From Taibaiella chishuiensis (GTDB lineage Bacteria; Bacteroidota; Bacteroidia; Chitinophagales; Chitinophagaceae): 64,000 bases of DNA. The DNA lies in NCBI RefSeq assembly GCF_003014535.1, contig NZ_PYGD01000001.1, forward strand, positions 1,426,001 to 1,490,000, in the 5' to 3' direction. Below, in pieces: positions 43,045 to 51,587 of this stretch. Position 1 is the stretch's first letter. Every line of letters starts with the position of its first letter. A program made the translations under genes and the position numbers. The notes below the pieces were generated by a model that was not told the DNA's origin, did not search any database, and worked only from the letters and a program-made list of their open reading frames with translations.

Positions 43045-43086
43045 ACAGGTACCGCGTTCCCCGGAACGCGGTACCTGTCGTTTTTT
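43045..43086 (+). terminator. Intrinsic terminator after the Omp28-like gene
   Basis: Perfect 16-bp inverted repeat ACAGGTACCGCGTTCC (43045-43060) / GGAACGCGGTACCTGT (43063-43078), followed by CG and T6. One of the longest hairpins in the window. Confidence 0.93.
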
Positions 43087-43132
43087 GCAAACAGGAGGAA
43101 GCCTGAAAATTATAGCCCTATCATTTTTCTGT

Positions 43133-43164
43133 TTTGTGTGGCAAGCAAGAATACCTTTACTTTG
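43133..43164 (+). promoter_or_regulatory. Possible promoter of the alcohol dehydrogenase gene
   Basis: -33 TTTG (43133-43136), 21-bp spacer, and TACTTTG (43158-43164), a -7-like box one base shorter than TAnnTTTG. It is 86 bp from the ATG. Confidence 0.35.
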
Positions 43165-43250
43165 ATCCGTAATTTCCGGTGCCGGTCCCTGGAAGAAGAT
43201 CCCGCCCGCCGGAAGTGCTATTCTAAAACCTGATATAAATCCACAAAAAG

Positions 43251-44294
43251 ATGTTAGCGACAAAGGGCTACGCAGCACATAGTGCGACAGATGCACTGCA
43301 CGATTTCGAATTTGAGCGCAGGGACTGCGGTCCGCGCGATGTGCAGTTTGAGATTTTATACTGCGGGGTATGCCACTCCGACCTGCACCAGGTACGCAAC
43401 GAATGGGGCGGTACCGTATACCCGATCGTTCCCGGTCATGAGATTGTAGGCCGGGTAACCCAGGTGGGCGACCAGGTAACCAAATTTAAAGTGGGCGACC
43501 TGGCCGGCGTAGGCTGCCTGGTAGACAGCTGCGGCGACTGCGAAAATTGTAAAAAGGACCTGGAACAGTTCTGCAAGAACGGCTCTACCGGTACGTACAA
43601 CAGCAAGGATAAAGTATCGGGCGGGGTTACCTATGGCGGTTACTCTAACCAGATCGTGGTAGACGAGGGCTTTGTACTGCGGGTATCCGACAAGCTGGCC
43701 CTGGAAGCAGTAGCGCCTTTGCTCTGCGCCGGTATTACCACGTATTCCCCCCTGCGCCACTGGAAAGTGGGTAAAGGACATAAGGTAGCCGTAGTAGGCC
43801 TGGGTGGCCTGGGCCATATGGCGGTTAAGTTTGCCGCTTCATTTGGCGCCGAAGTGACCATGCTCAGTACCTCTCCTGCCAAAGAGCAGGATGCCCGTAA
43901 ACTGGGTGCGCATAAGTTTGCGCTGACCCGCGACCCGGAGCAGCTTAAAGAACTGGCGAACTATTTCGATTTTATTATCGATACGGTTTCTGCTCCCCAC
44001 GATTATAACCAATACCTGTCTATGCTGAATACCGACGGGGTAATGATCTGTGTGGGTGTACCGCCAACGCCTACCGAAATTATGGGCTTCAACCTGATCG
44101 GTAACCGCAGGAGCATCGCAGGTTCCCTGATCGGCGGTATTGCCGAAACCCAGGAAATGCTGGATTATTGCGCCGAACATAATATCGTATCCGATATAGA
44201 GGTGATCAAGATGTCGGAGATCAACGAAGCGTACGAGCGTATGCTTAAAGGCGATGTAAAATACCGTTTTGTAATCGACATGGCTACCCTGTAA
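43251..44294 (+). CDS. Zinc-dependent NAD(P) alcohol dehydrogenase (cinnamyl alcohol/YahK-type)
   Basis: A 347-residue medium-chain dehydrogenase. Catalytic zinc ligands: ILYCGVCHSDLH (Cys about 38), VPGHEIVGRV (His about 62) and the cysteine in APLLCAGITTYSPL (about 158). The structural zinc loop is CGDCENCKKDLEQFC (about 95-109). The Rossmann motif is VAVVGLGGLGHMAVKFA (about 180-196), and LSTSPAKEQDARKLGAH suggests NADP(H) preference (Ser/Thr after the second strand). This subgroup reduces a broad range of aldehydes to alcohols; the physiological substrate is unknown. It is a single gene with a terminator at 44320-44350. Confidence 0.93.
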   Translation: MLATKGYAAHSATDALHDFEFERRDCGPRDVQFEILYCGVCHSDLHQVRNEWGGTVYPIVPGHEIVGRVTQVGDQVTKFKVGDLAGVGCLVDSCGDCENCKKDLEQFCKNGSTGTYNSKDKVSGGVTYGGYSNQIVVDEGFVLRVSDKLALEAVAPLLCAGITTYSPLRHWKVGKGHKVAVVGLGGLGHMAVKFAASFGAEVTMLSTSPAKEQDARKLGAHKFALTRDPEQLKELANYFDFIIDTVSAPHDYNQYLSMLNTDGVMICVGVPPTPTEIMGFNLIGNRRSIAGSLIGGIAETQEMLDYCAEHNIVSDIEVIKMSEINEAYERMLKGDVKYRFVIDMATL

Positions 44295-44319
44295 TTACCA
44301 GGTTGGCCGGTTGGTAAAA

Positions 44320-44350
44320 GGGCCGTCTCCCCCCGGGGACGGCCCTTTTT
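44320..44350 (+). terminator. Intrinsic terminator after alcohol dehydrogenase
   Basis: 8-bp stem GGGCCGTC (44320-44327) / GACGGCCC (44338-44345) with C/G-rich pairing inside the loop and a T5 tract. Confidence 0.85.
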
Positions 44351-44362
44351 GTATATAAAACA

Positions 44363-44536
44363 TTAGCGACGGGGGCCATAATTGGGTCCGTAATGAGGAC
44401 GGTCGTGGTGATGGTGCCGCGGACGTGGCGGGCGCGGACCGCGATGGCCATAAGGCGCATATACACAGGAAGAGGCGCCCAGCGTTACAATCAAAGCAGT
44501 TACAAGCAGTACTACACGGTTTTTCCTTTTCATCAT
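44363..44536 (-). CDS. 57-residue His/Pro/Arg-rich lipoprotein
   Basis: A short minus-strand gene read directly from the sequence. It begins MMKRKNRVVLLVTALIVTLG, followed by ASSC, giving a lipobox with the cysteine at residue 24. The mature 34 residues are very rich in Pro, Arg, Gly and His, including PRPPRPRHHHHDRPHYGP, and end PNYGPRR. It should be lipid-anchored and strongly basic. A second ATG directly follows the first (44533). Single gene between a terminator of the ADH gene and the terminator of recA. Function unknown; the His cluster could bind metal. Confidence 0.7.
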   Translation of the reverse strand: MMKRKNRVVLLVTALIVTLGASSCVYAPYGHRGPRPPRPRHHHHDRPHYGPNYGPRR

Positions 44537-44645
44537 TTAATCTGTTTTTCTTTGGTGGTTTGACCGTCTAACCTTTCCCGGGTTTAGCGACAGGTTGTAC
44601 AGGCGGTGTTAATACCATACAGACAACTTAAATGACGTTTACCCC

Positions 44646-44680
44646 TAAAAACAACAGCCGGCACGTTATGTACCGGCTGT
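44646..44680 (-). terminator. Intrinsic terminator after recA
   Basis: 8-bp stem ACAGCCGG (44654-44661) / CCGGCTGT (44673-44680); on the minus strand the hairpin is followed by TGTTTTTAG. Confidence 0.8.
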
Positions 44681-44723
44681 CGCTCCTTTTTTTATTTTCT
44701 TACCAGCAAACTGTTGCTGTGTC

Positions 44724-45716
44724 TTATGCTTTTGCTTTCAGCGCTTCCCTGATCTTTTCTTCGATCTCTACGGCAAATTCAGGGTTGTCGTTCAGGAAGT
44801 TCTTAACGGCATCGCGTCCCTGGCCGATCTTATTGTCGCCATAGCTGAACCAGGAGCCGCTCTTGTTGAGGATGGCCAGTTCTACGCCCATATCGATGAT
44901 CTCGCCTACTTTGCTGATACCTTCGCCGAAGATGATATCGAACTCTACCTGGCGGAATGGCGGCGCTACTTTGTTTTTTACCACTTTTACGCGGGTACGG
45001 TTACCCATCGCCACATCGCCGTCTTTCAGCTGGCTTACGCGGCGGATATCGAGGCGTATGGAAGCGTAGAACTTCAGGGCGTTACCACCGGTTGTGGTTT
45101 CGGGGTTACCGAACATGACACCGATTTTTTCCCTCAGCTGGTTGATGAAGATACAGGTACAATTGGTACGGGCGATGGTAGCGGTAAGTTTACGCATGGC
45201 CTGGCTCATCAGGCGGGCCTGCAGACCCATTTTGCTATCGCCCATTTCGCCTTCCAGCTCGCTTTTGGGTACCAGTGCTGCTACCGAGTCGATAACGACT
45301 ACATCCAGGGCGCCGGAGAGGATCAGCCTTTCGGCGATCTCGAGGGCCTGCTCACCATAGTCGGGCTGGGAGATCAGCAGGTTGTCCACGTCTACACCCA
45401 GTTTGCGGGCATAGGCCGAGTCGAAGGCGTGTTCCGCATCCACGATGGCGCAGATACCGCCTTTTTTCTGGGCTTCTGCAATGGTATGGATCGCGATGGT
45501 GGTCTTACCGGAAGATTCAGGTCCGTATATTTCTATAATCCTGCCTTTAGGAAAACCGCCGACACCCAAAGCCACATCCAATCCCAGTGATCCGGTAGAG
45601 GTTACTTCGATCTCCTGCTGCTGCTTGTCGCCCAGCTTCATTACCGAACCCTTACCAAAGTCTTTGTCAATCTTGTCAAGCGTCATCTTGAGCGCTTTCA
45701 GTTTTTCTTCTGACAT
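44724..45716 (-). CDS. recA: Recombinase RecA
   Basis: A 330-residue RecA, near the short end of the family's range. Walker A is [20 protein letters not shown] (about 65-80), the MAW region [16 protein letters not shown] follows, Walker B is [20 protein letters not shown] (about 138), and the L2 DNA-binding loop is [20 protein letters not shown] (about 195). The C-terminus is short ([12 protein letters not shown]) without the long acidic tail of E. coli RecA. It lies 133 bp downstream of accD on the same strand. An AATCTTTG box (plus-strand 45797-45804), one base off the -7 consensus, may provide a separate promoter. No SOS box was recognised. Confidence 0.98.
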   Translation of the reverse strand: MSEEKLKALKMTLDKIDKDFGKGSVMKLGDKQQQEIEVTSTGSLGLDVALGVGGFPKGRIIEIYGPESSGKTTIAIHTIAEAQKKGGICAIVDAEHAFDSAYARKLGVDVDNLLISQPDYGEQALEIAERLILSGALDVVVIDSVAALVPKSELEGEMGDSKMGLQARLMSQAMRKLTATIARTNCTCIFINQLREKIGVMFGNPETTTGGNALKFYASIRLDIRRVSQLKDGDVAMGNRTRVKVVKNKVAPPFRQVEFDIIFGEGISKVGEIIDMGVELAILNKSGSWFSYGDNKIGQGRDAVKNFLNDNPEFAVEIEEKIREALKAKA

Positions 45717-45849
45717 TATATTTTATTTTTATTATGTATGATTTGCAATATATGCATATTTATCCTAAAGCAGTCTTTTTTGCAATGAAATTTTTACAAA
45801 GATTGCTCCTGTACCTGTTACCTTAAAAGGAGGATAATAAAACCAGGCC

Positions 45850-46701
45850 TTATTTACCGAACCATTCGATCGTGTCGGACAGCTTGCGTTTCAGGTCTTT
45901 ACGGTCTACCACGAAATCGAGGAAACCATGATCTACCAGGAACTCGCTGCGCTGGAAACCGGCCGGCAGGTCTTTTTTGATCGTTTCTTTAATGATCCTC
46001 GGGCCGGCAAAGCCGATCAGGGCTTTAGGCTCCGCGATATTGATGTCGCCCAGCATCGCAAATGATGCGGTAACGCCACCGGTGGTCGGATCGGTCATTA
46101 ATGAGATATAAGGCAGTTTGGCGTTTGCAAGCTGGGTCAGCTTGGCCGATGTTTTGGCCATCTGCATCAGCGAGAATGCGCTTTCCATCATACGTGCACC
46201 GCCCGATTTGGAGATGATCATAAAGGGGAGCTTCTGTTTGATGGCATAGTCGATGCCGCGTGCAATTTTTTCGCCGACTACGGAACCCATCGAACCACCG
46301 ATAAAGTTGAAGTTCATACAGGCGATCACCAGTTTCTTGCCTTCTACTTCGCCTACGCCCACCGTCATGGCATCTTTAAGGCCGGTAGACTTTTGTGCGC
46401 TTTGCAGGCGGCTGGAGTAAGGTTTTACGTCAACAAACTCGAGTTTATCGATCGGGGCAATGTTTTCGAACAGTTCTTTGTATTCGCCCCTGTCGAAGAG
46501 GATATCGAAATACTCGACGGCATTGATCCGGTTGTGGAAGTTACAGTTGGGGCAGAGGTAAAGATTTTCTTTGAGCGCCGTTTGGGTTATGGTCGTCCTG
46601 CATTCGGAACATTTGTGCCAAAGCCCGTCCGGAGCCTCTTTTTTCTCTTTTGTTTCAGTAACAATACCTTTTTTTATGCGTCGAAACCAGGTTGATGACA
46701 T
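45850..46701 (-). CDS. accD: Acetyl-CoA carboxylase carboxyltransferase subunit beta
   Basis: A 283-residue subunit that, with AccA, transfers CO2 from carboxybiotin to acetyl-CoA for fatty acid synthesis. The N-terminal zinc finger is [16 protein letters not shown] and [13 protein letters not shown] (four cysteines, about 31-53). The carboxyltransferase core includes [20 protein letters not shown] (oxyanion glycines) and [20 protein letters not shown] (about 160-180), and ends [20 protein letters not shown]. Length is normal. It has an exact -7 box at 46783-46790 and is followed by recA. Confidence 0.97.
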   Translation of the reverse strand: MSSTWFRRIKKGIVTETKEKKEAPDGLWHKCSECRTTITQTALKENLYLCPNCNFHNRINAVEYFDILFDRGEYKELFENIAPIDKLEFVDVKPYSSRLQSAQKSTGLKDAMTVGVGEVEGKKLVIACMNFNFIGGSMGSVVGEKIARGIDYAIKQKLPFMIISKSGGARMMESAFSLMQMAKTSAKLTQLANAKLPYISLMTDPTTGGVTASFAMLGDINIAEPKALIGFAGPRIIKETIKKDLPAGFQRSEFLVDHGFLDFVVDRKDLKRKLSDTIEWFGK

Positions 46702-46782
46702 GCTTTTTGTATTTGAAGAGCAGGAAAGGAACCGGTAAAACGGGACCTTGTCCGCTCATGAATATGATTGAAAATCGGGCAA

Positions 46783-46790
46783 CAAATATA
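46783..46790 (-). promoter_or_regulatory. Promoter -7 box of accD
   Basis: Plus-strand CAAATATA reads TATATTTG on the minus strand, an exact TAnnTTTG match about 80 bp upstream of accD. Confidence 0.5.
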
Positions 46791-46816
46791 CAATCCTTTT
46801 TATTAAAGCGGGAAAC

Positions 46817-47119
46817 CTAAAGAAATCCGAGCTCCAGCTTCGCCTCTTCGCTCATCATATCTTTGGTCCACTGCGGATCGAAGGTTAGCTTCACATGCAC
46901 ATCGGTCACACCCTCAATAGCTTCCACTTTCTGTTGTACTTCGAAGATGATTTCGCCGGCAGCAGGGCAGGCCGGGGCGGTCAGGGTCATGGTGATCTCT
47001 ATTTTACCGCCATCTTCTATTTTTATACCGTATACCAGGCCCAGTTCGTAGATATTAACCGGTATCTCCGGGTCATGCACGGTATGCAGCGCTGCCACAA
47101 TTTCGTCGTATAAATTCAT
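46817..47119 (-). CDS. MIP18/SufT family Fe-S assembly protein (DUF59)
   Basis: A 100-residue single-domain protein of the MIP18 (formerly DUF59) family: LHTVHDPEIPVNIYELGLVY near residue 15 and the conserved LTAPACPAAGEIIFEVQQKV near residue 48, followed by VTDVHVKLTFDPQWTKDMMS. Relatives (SufT, the N-terminal domain of ApbC) help mature Fe-S proteins. It follows sufE on the same strand with a 67-bp gap, forming a two-gene Fe-S unit. The exact role is not fixed for such stand-alone members. Confidence 0.92.
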   Translation of the reverse strand: MNLYDEIVAALHTVHDPEIPVNIYELGLVYGIKIEDGGKIEITMTLTAPACPAAGEIIFEVQQKVEAIEGVTDVHVKLTFDPQWTKDMMSEEAKLELGFL

Positions 47120-47186
47120 AACTATTTATAATTAAGAGGATAAATCCTCCCGGGAAAAATTCCGGGGTCCCGCCTGCAGGCCGGGA

Positions 47187-47615
47187 TTAAGCCGGATGGA
47201 TACTGTTTAAGGCCAGGGCATACATTTTCATCTGCTTCAGCATCGCCAGCAAGCCATTGCTCCGCGTAGGCGACAGGTGGCTGCGCAGGCCTATCCGGTC
47301 TATAAAATAAATTTCGGATTCGGCTATGGCCTTGGGCGGCTGGTGCGACAGCACGCTGATCATCAGGCCTACCAGGCCTTTGGTAATGATGGCATCGCTA
47401 TCGGCCGTGAAAATAACCAGCCCGTCTTTGTATGCTGCATGCAGCCATACCCGCGATTGGCAGCCCTTGATCAGGTTCTCCTCCGTTTTGTACTGCTCAT
47501 CGATCAGGGGCAATTCCTTACCCAGCTGGATAATGTGCTCGTACTTTTCCATCCACTCCTCGTAGTAAGAAAAATCTTCTATAATCTGGTCCTGGATCTC
47601 GTTTATCGTCATCAT
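47187..47615 (-). CDS. sufE: Cysteine desulfuration protein SufE
   Basis: A 142-residue sulfur-shuttle protein that takes persulfide sulfur from the desulfurase SufS and stimulates cluster assembly on SufBCD. The acceptor cysteine is in ENLIKGCQSRVWLHA (about residue 53), and the C-terminal LSPTRSNGLLAMLKQMK is conserved. It is the first gene of a minus-strand pair with the MIP18-family gene; sufS and sufBCD are not in the window. Two start codons in tandem (MM, 47615 and 47612). An exact -7 box at 47639-47646 supports this start. Confidence 0.95.
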   Translation of the reverse strand: MMTINEIQDQIIEDFSYYEEWMEKYEHIIQLGKELPLIDEQYKTEENLIKGCQSRVWLHAAYKDGLVIFTADSDAIITKGLVGLMISVLSHQPPKAIAESEIYFIDRIGLRSHLSPTRSNGLLAMLKQMKMYALALNSIHPA

Positions 47616-47638
47616 ACACAGGCAAAATTTCTGATTGG

Positions 47639-47646
47639 CAAAGGTA
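47639..47646 (-). promoter_or_regulatory. Promoter -7 box of sufE
   Basis: Plus-strand CAAAGGTA reads TACCTTTG on the minus strand, an exact TAnnTTTG match 23 bp upstream of the start codon. Confidence 0.6.
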
Positions 47647-47825
47647 CTAAATTAGCAGCTGCCCGGCTTCGATATTAATTATACGCGCTTAATCACTTAT
47701 TTTCGCTTGGCTGGCGCCCTGGTTGCCCGCTGTAACAATACCTTTTGCTTCAATCCGGATCAAAGATACAAACGCAGGTACGCCATTAGGTGGCGTAGTC
47801 CCGTTTTTTCAAAAAAAATATTTTT

Positions 47826-49019
47826 ATGCGCATATCCTTCCTGGCTTTTGTTTTTATCAGTATTTGCGGTTTTACCGCGCAGGGGCAGAAAAAAAATGCC
47901 GAACGCGGTACCGGCGTTGGGGTTATTCGTGGGGCCGACCGTACCCAGGCTTACCTGCCTTTGCTGAAAGGGAAAAAAGTAGCCCTCGTGGTGAACCAGA
48001 CCTCGGAGATCAACAGGGTGCTGCTGCCCGATACACTGCTGAAGCTGGGAGTTAACATAGTGAAGATCTTTTCGCCGGAACATGGCTTCCGCGGCCATGC
48101 CGATGCCGGCGCCAAGGTAAAGAACGGGATGGACGAGCAGACCGGCCTGCCGGTGATCTCCCTGTACGGCAACAATAAGAAACCGGCTGCCGAGCAGTTG
48201 AAGGACGTAGATGTAGTGGTATACGACCTGCAGGATGTAGGCGCCCGCTTTTACACCTATATTTCTACCCTGGAGTACCTGATGGAGGCCTGTGCCGAAA
48301 ATAAAAAAGCGCTGCTGATCCTCGACCGCCCCAACCCGCTGGGTTTTATCGTGGATGGACCCGTGCTGGAAAAGGCCAACCGTTCGTTTGTAGGCATGCA
48401 GCCGGTACCGGCCGTATATGGTATGACTGCCGGCGAATATGCAAAAATGCTGGCCGGCGAAAAATGGATCAAGTCCATACCGGCTGATATGACGGTGATT
48501 ACCTGCGAAAATTATACCCACCAAACGCAATACCAGCTGCCGGTAATGCCTTCGCCCAACCTGAAAAATATGGCGGCCATCTATCTCTACCCGTCGATGT
48601 GCTTTTTTGAAGGTACGGTGCTGAGCGTAGGCAGGGGTACGCCTTATCCTTTCCAGCAGTTCGGGCACCCGGCGTTGAAAAACTATACGTATACCTTTAA
48701 GCCGGAAAGTATGCCGGGCGCTACCGACCCGCCTTTAAAGAACCAGGTTTGTTATGGTAAACGCATAGCCGAAACGGGACAGGAGGCAGTAGCTGCTATT
48801 GGTAACCGGATGCAGATAAAGTGGCTACTGGAAGCCTACCGCAATTATCCCGATAAAAATAAGTTCTTCAATAATTTCCTGGTCAAGCTTACCGGTACCG
48901 AAACCTTCAGGAAGCAGGTGGAGCAAGGCCTTACGGAAGAGGCGATCCGGAAAAGCTGGCAACCCGGGCTCGACCAGTTTAAAAAGATACGCCGGAAATA
49001 CCTGTTGTATGCCGAGTAG
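47826..49019 (+). CDS. Exo-beta-N-acetylmuramidase NamZ-like (DUF1343)
   Basis: A 397-residue secreted protein. A signal peptide (MRISFLAFVFISICGFTAQG) is followed by the DUF1343 domain: KVALVVNQTSEINR, IVKIFSPEHGFRGHADAGAK (about residue 80), PVISLYGNNKKP, DVVVYDLQDVGARFYTYIST and LLILDRPNPLGFIVDGPVLE. The conserved FSPEHG and YDLQDVG blocks match NamZ (GH171), which removes terminal MurNAc from peptidoglycan fragments. The stop overlaps the start of the next gene (49009-49019). Likely location: periplasm or released. Linking a cell-wall recycling enzyme with a following transporter is suggestive. Confidence 0.9.
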   Translation: MRISFLAFVFISICGFTAQGQKKNAERGTGVGVIRGADRTQAYLPLLKGKKVALVVNQTSEINRVLLPDTLLKLGVNIVKIFSPEHGFRGHADAGAKVKNGMDEQTGLPVISLYGNNKKPAAEQLKDVDVVVYDLQDVGARFYTYISTLEYLMEACAENKKALLILDRPNPLGFIVDGPVLEKANRSFVGMQPVPAVYGMTAGEYAKMLAGEKWIKSIPADMTVITCENYTHQTQYQLPVMPSPNLKNMAAIYLYPSMCFFEGTVLSVGRGTPYPFQQFGHPALKNYTYTFKPESMPGATDPPLKNQVCYGKRIAETGQEAVAAIGNRMQIKWLLEAYRNYPDKNKFFNNFLVKLTGTETFRKQVEQGLTEEAIRKSWQPGLDQFKKIRRKYLLYAE

Positions 49020-49962
49020 CACCCTGCTGATCATACGCTGGCGCCAGGCCCGCAAAGAGTTGCAGGGTGCAGGTTTTGTGTACGCCCTGGTATTGCTGGC
49101 GCTTGTTGGCCTGGCGGCGGCTTTTCTATATGGGCAGTTTGCCCGCGCCAATACTGCCTGGCTTTTTAGCGGCCTGATTGTTTTTACGGTATTGTCGGCA
49201 CATACCGGCCGGCGCGATAAGGCTTTTTTGTACCTGCATATCGAACAGCCTGTAACCAGCCTGTATCTCGAATACCTGGTCTTTACCCTGCCATTTACCC
49301 TGCCGGCTTTGGCTACGCCGCATTGGTACCTGTTCCTGCTGATGCAGGTTTGTTTTTATGGCATAACGCATATCCGTACCACGCCTGTAAAAAAGACCTG
49401 GCTGCAGGGACTGTCCCGCATGATTCCGCCCCGCGATTTTGAATGGCTGGCCGGTATGCGGCAGGCGGGCTTCCTGGTACTGTTCCTGTATCTTGCCGCA
49501 CTGGCGCTGAGCTGGCTTATCGTGGCGCCACTGGTATGCCTCTGGCTTATTACCGTCCGGATCACTTCCTTTTACCTGGAGTGCGAACCCCTGCCGCTGT
49601 TGTGGAGCCATGCCGCTACGCCGGCCCGGTTGCTGCAGTACAAGATCAGGAGGCATGTGGCATTGCTGGTACTCCTTTACCTGCCCGTGCTGGTCATCCA
49701 TACCCTTTTGTGCCCGGGCATGGCGGGGATCAACCTGGCTTTTCTGGCGCTCCAGGCGCTGCTCCTGGTATTTGCCATTTTACTTAAATACACAACCTAT
49801 ACGCCGGGTAAGCCTATAACCGGCAACCAGCTATTGCTGGGACTCGCAGCGGTAAGCGTTGCTATTCCTTTCCTGTTGCCGGTTCCGCTGTTGCTATGTA
49901 TCCGCAACTACGGCAGGGCCCTGCGTCAATTAAAAGACTATACCTATGATCCGGATTCGTGA
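49009..49962 (+). CDS. Multi-pass membrane protein, probable ABC transporter permease partner
   Basis: A 317-residue protein with about eight hydrophobic segments (YALVLLALVGLAAAFLY, TAWLFSGLIVFTVLSAH, LEYLVFTLPFTLPALA, LVLFLYLAALALSWLIVAPL, LLVLLYLPVLVIHTLLCPG, AVSVAIPFLLPVPLLLCI). No named family is recognised. It overlaps NamZ by 11 bp at its 5' end and the ABC ATPase gene by 17 bp at its 3' end, so all three are translationally coupled. By position it should be the membrane component recruiting the ATPase. The Arg-rich cytoplasmic segments near the N-terminus are consistent with the positive-inside rule. Confidence 0.8.
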   Translation: MPSSTLLIIRWRQARKELQGAGFVYALVLLALVGLAAAFLYGQFARANTAWLFSGLIVFTVLSAHTGRRDKAFLYLHIEQPVTSLYLEYLVFTLPFTLPALATPHWYLFLLMQVCFYGITHIRTTPVKKTWLQGLSRMIPPRDFEWLAGMRQAGFLVLFLYLAALALSWLIVAPLVCLWLITVRITSFYLECEPLPLLWSHAATPARLLQYKIRRHVALLVLLYLPVLVIHTLLCPGMAGINLAFLALQALLLVFAILLKYTTYTPGKPITGNQLLLGLAAVSVAIPFLLPVPLLLCIRNYGRALRQLKDYTYDPDS

Positions 49963-50632
49963 CCTGCAGTTTGGCTATGGCGGCCGGTTGGTGATCGACT
50001 GTGCCCGTATGGATTTCGAAGCGCAGCAGGTGCACGGTATCGTGGGCCTGAACGGCGCCGGCAAGTCTACCCTGTTCCAATTGCTGACCCGCTACCTGAA
50101 GCCCCGGCAGGGCGCCATCGAATGGGAGGGGCGTAATATGCAACGTAAGGATACGGGTTACCTGGAAACGCACAACTATTTTTACACCAACCTTACCGGT
50201 AATGAGTACCTGGACATTTTCCCGCGCAGCAATAAAGATTTCCAGCTGGAGCGGCTCAACGAATTGTTCCAGCTCCCGCTTAACGAGGTGACGGAGGCAT
50301 ATTCTACGGGGATGAAGAAAAAGCTGGCCCTGCTGGCTATACTGCAGCAGGACCGGCCGGTATATATTTTCGATGAACCTTTTAACGGGCTCGACCTGGA
50401 GTCGGGGCGGGTAGTGGAGCTGATGATCGCCCATCTGAAAGCAAAGGGTAAGACCGTACTGGTCTCTGCACATACATTAGGCCCCTTGCTGCAGGGCTGC
50501 GACCAGGTACACCTGCTGCGCAACGGGGTATTCGCCGTATCGTATGGGCGCAACGAGTTCGATCGCATCGAACGGGAGTTGTTCGATGATTTTAACCGTA
50601 AAGCCGGCGACCTGGTAAGGTCGGGCTTTTAA
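49946..50632 (+). CDS. ABC transporter ATP-binding protein
   Basis: A 228-residue ABC ATPase of the exporter-type (CcmA/NatA-like) group: Walker A GLNGAGKSTLFQLLTRYL (about 33), a Q-loop region near YLETHNYFY, a variant signature YSTGMKKKLALLAILQQD (about 115; STGMK instead of LSGGQ), Walker B PVYIFDEPFNGLDLESGRVV (about 135) and the H-loop VSAHTLGPLL. The start at 49946 lies within the previous gene (17-bp overlap). It presumably energises the membrane protein encoded just upstream; substrate unknown. It converges on the CoA-binding gene with only 4 bp between the stop codons and no terminator. Confidence 0.92.
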   Translation: MIRIRDLQFGYGGRLVIDCARMDFEAQQVHGIVGLNGAGKSTLFQLLTRYLKPRQGAIEWEGRNMQRKDTGYLETHNYFYTNLTGNEYLDIFPRSNKDFQLERLNELFQLPLNEVTEAYSTGMKKKLALLAILQQDRPVYIFDEPFNGLDLESGRVVELMIAHLKAKGKTVLVSAHTLGPLLQGCDQVHLLRNGVFAVSYGRNEFDRIERELFDDFNRKAGDLVRSGF

Positions 50633-50636
50633 GGGT

Positions 50637-51002
50637 TTAATACTGGCCCGTGGTAAGCAGTACCAGCGTACAGGCTTCTACGGGTTGTATGCCTTTGGCT
50701 TCGGCCATGGCTTCCAATTCGGCATTTTCCGTACCCGGGTTAAAGATGATGCGTTCGGGTTTGAGCGAGAGGATATAGTCGTAATACTCCGGTTGCCGTT
50801 GCGGGTTGATGTACAGGGTAACGGTATTGATGCCTTCGAAAGCGGTCTTGTCTTTGCCAAAAGTTACATCTTCCACCTGCCCCTCGCGGTTGCCGATAGC
50901 GACTACCTCGTGGTTATGTCCGCGCAGCATGTGTATGGCTTTGTTGCTGTATCGTTCCGGGTTTTCGGAAGCCCCGATCACCAGTGTTTTCTTCTGTTGC
51001 AT
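50637..51002 (-). CDS. CoA-binding domain protein
   Basis: A 121-residue Rossmann-type CoA-binding protein (YccU-like): KKTLVIGASENPERYSNKAI at the start, LYINPQRQPEYYDYILSLKPERIIFNPGTEN around residues 63-92, and EACTLVLLTTGQY at the end. Such single-domain proteins bind CoA; cellular role unknown. The first 155 nucleotides (about 51 codons) are exactly repeated at 51588-51742 as part of a tandem duplication. The intact gene is the distal copy on the minus strand. Confidence 0.92.
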   Translation of the reverse strand: MQQKKTLVIGASENPERYSNKAIHMLRGHNHEVVAIGNREGQVEDVTFGKDKTAFEGINTVTLYINPQRQPEYYDYILSLKPERIIFNPGTENAELEAMAEAKGIQPVEACTLVLLTTGQY

Positions 51003-51587
51003 ATAATAGTTATTACAGTTGCGGGCGCAATAAGTTTAAAAATGCCGGTACACCCGTATTGCCGGTTATTGTTCTACCGCTTCCTCGTCTTCTTTCCGGA
51101 TCTCGCTCATGTCGCGGCCCGTATGGGTATGGATCGAATTTTCGTGTATATCGCTCTGGATCAGGGTTTCCAACTCTTCTATCTTTTTGCGCAATACGTT
51201 CAGGTATTGTTTGCGGTCGTGGCGCGCCGCGGCCATTTTCTTCAGCGATTTTTCATCGTGCTGGAGGAACAGGTCGTAGGCCCTTTGTGCGGTATAGGCC
51301 CTTACGCCCATAATCTTCAGCGCATCGGTGCCGGCGCGGAGCGAGGCGTCGATGGTCTCGCGGTATACGTGCAGCACGCCGGCATCCATCAGTTCGTAGG
51401 TATCGTCGAGGCCATGGGCGCGGGCTACGATATGCAGGTGCGGGAAGTGTTTTTTTACCGTATTGACCAGCTGCAGTACCTGGGCGCTGTCGTCGAGGGC
51501 GATCACGATCAGTTTGGCACGGTCGGCCCCGGCCGATTTCAGCAGGTCTACCCGCAGGGCATCGCCGTAGTATACCTTGATGCCGAT
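50848..51587. repeat. Tandem duplication, copy 1 (740 bp)
   Basis: Copy 1 of a direct tandem duplication. It spans the first 155 bp of the intact CoA-binding gene, the intergenic spacer, and a duplicated 522-bp 3' part of the antiporter gene. It matches 51588-52328 base for base except for five substitutions and one inserted base, all between 51021 and 51080. Confidence 0.97.
51066..51587 (-). pseudogene. 3' fragment of the KefB-type antiporter gene (duplicated)
   Basis: A 174-codon fragment identical to residues 457-629 of the intact antiporter except for one residue near the end (EEAVEQ here, EETVEQ in the intact copy). It covers the end of the TrkA-N/RCK domain and the cytoplasmic tail. 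It has no transport domain. The longest ATG-initiated frame inside it begins at 51506, but there is no sign of an independent promoter, so I treat it as a remnant of the tandem duplication. Confidence 0.9.
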
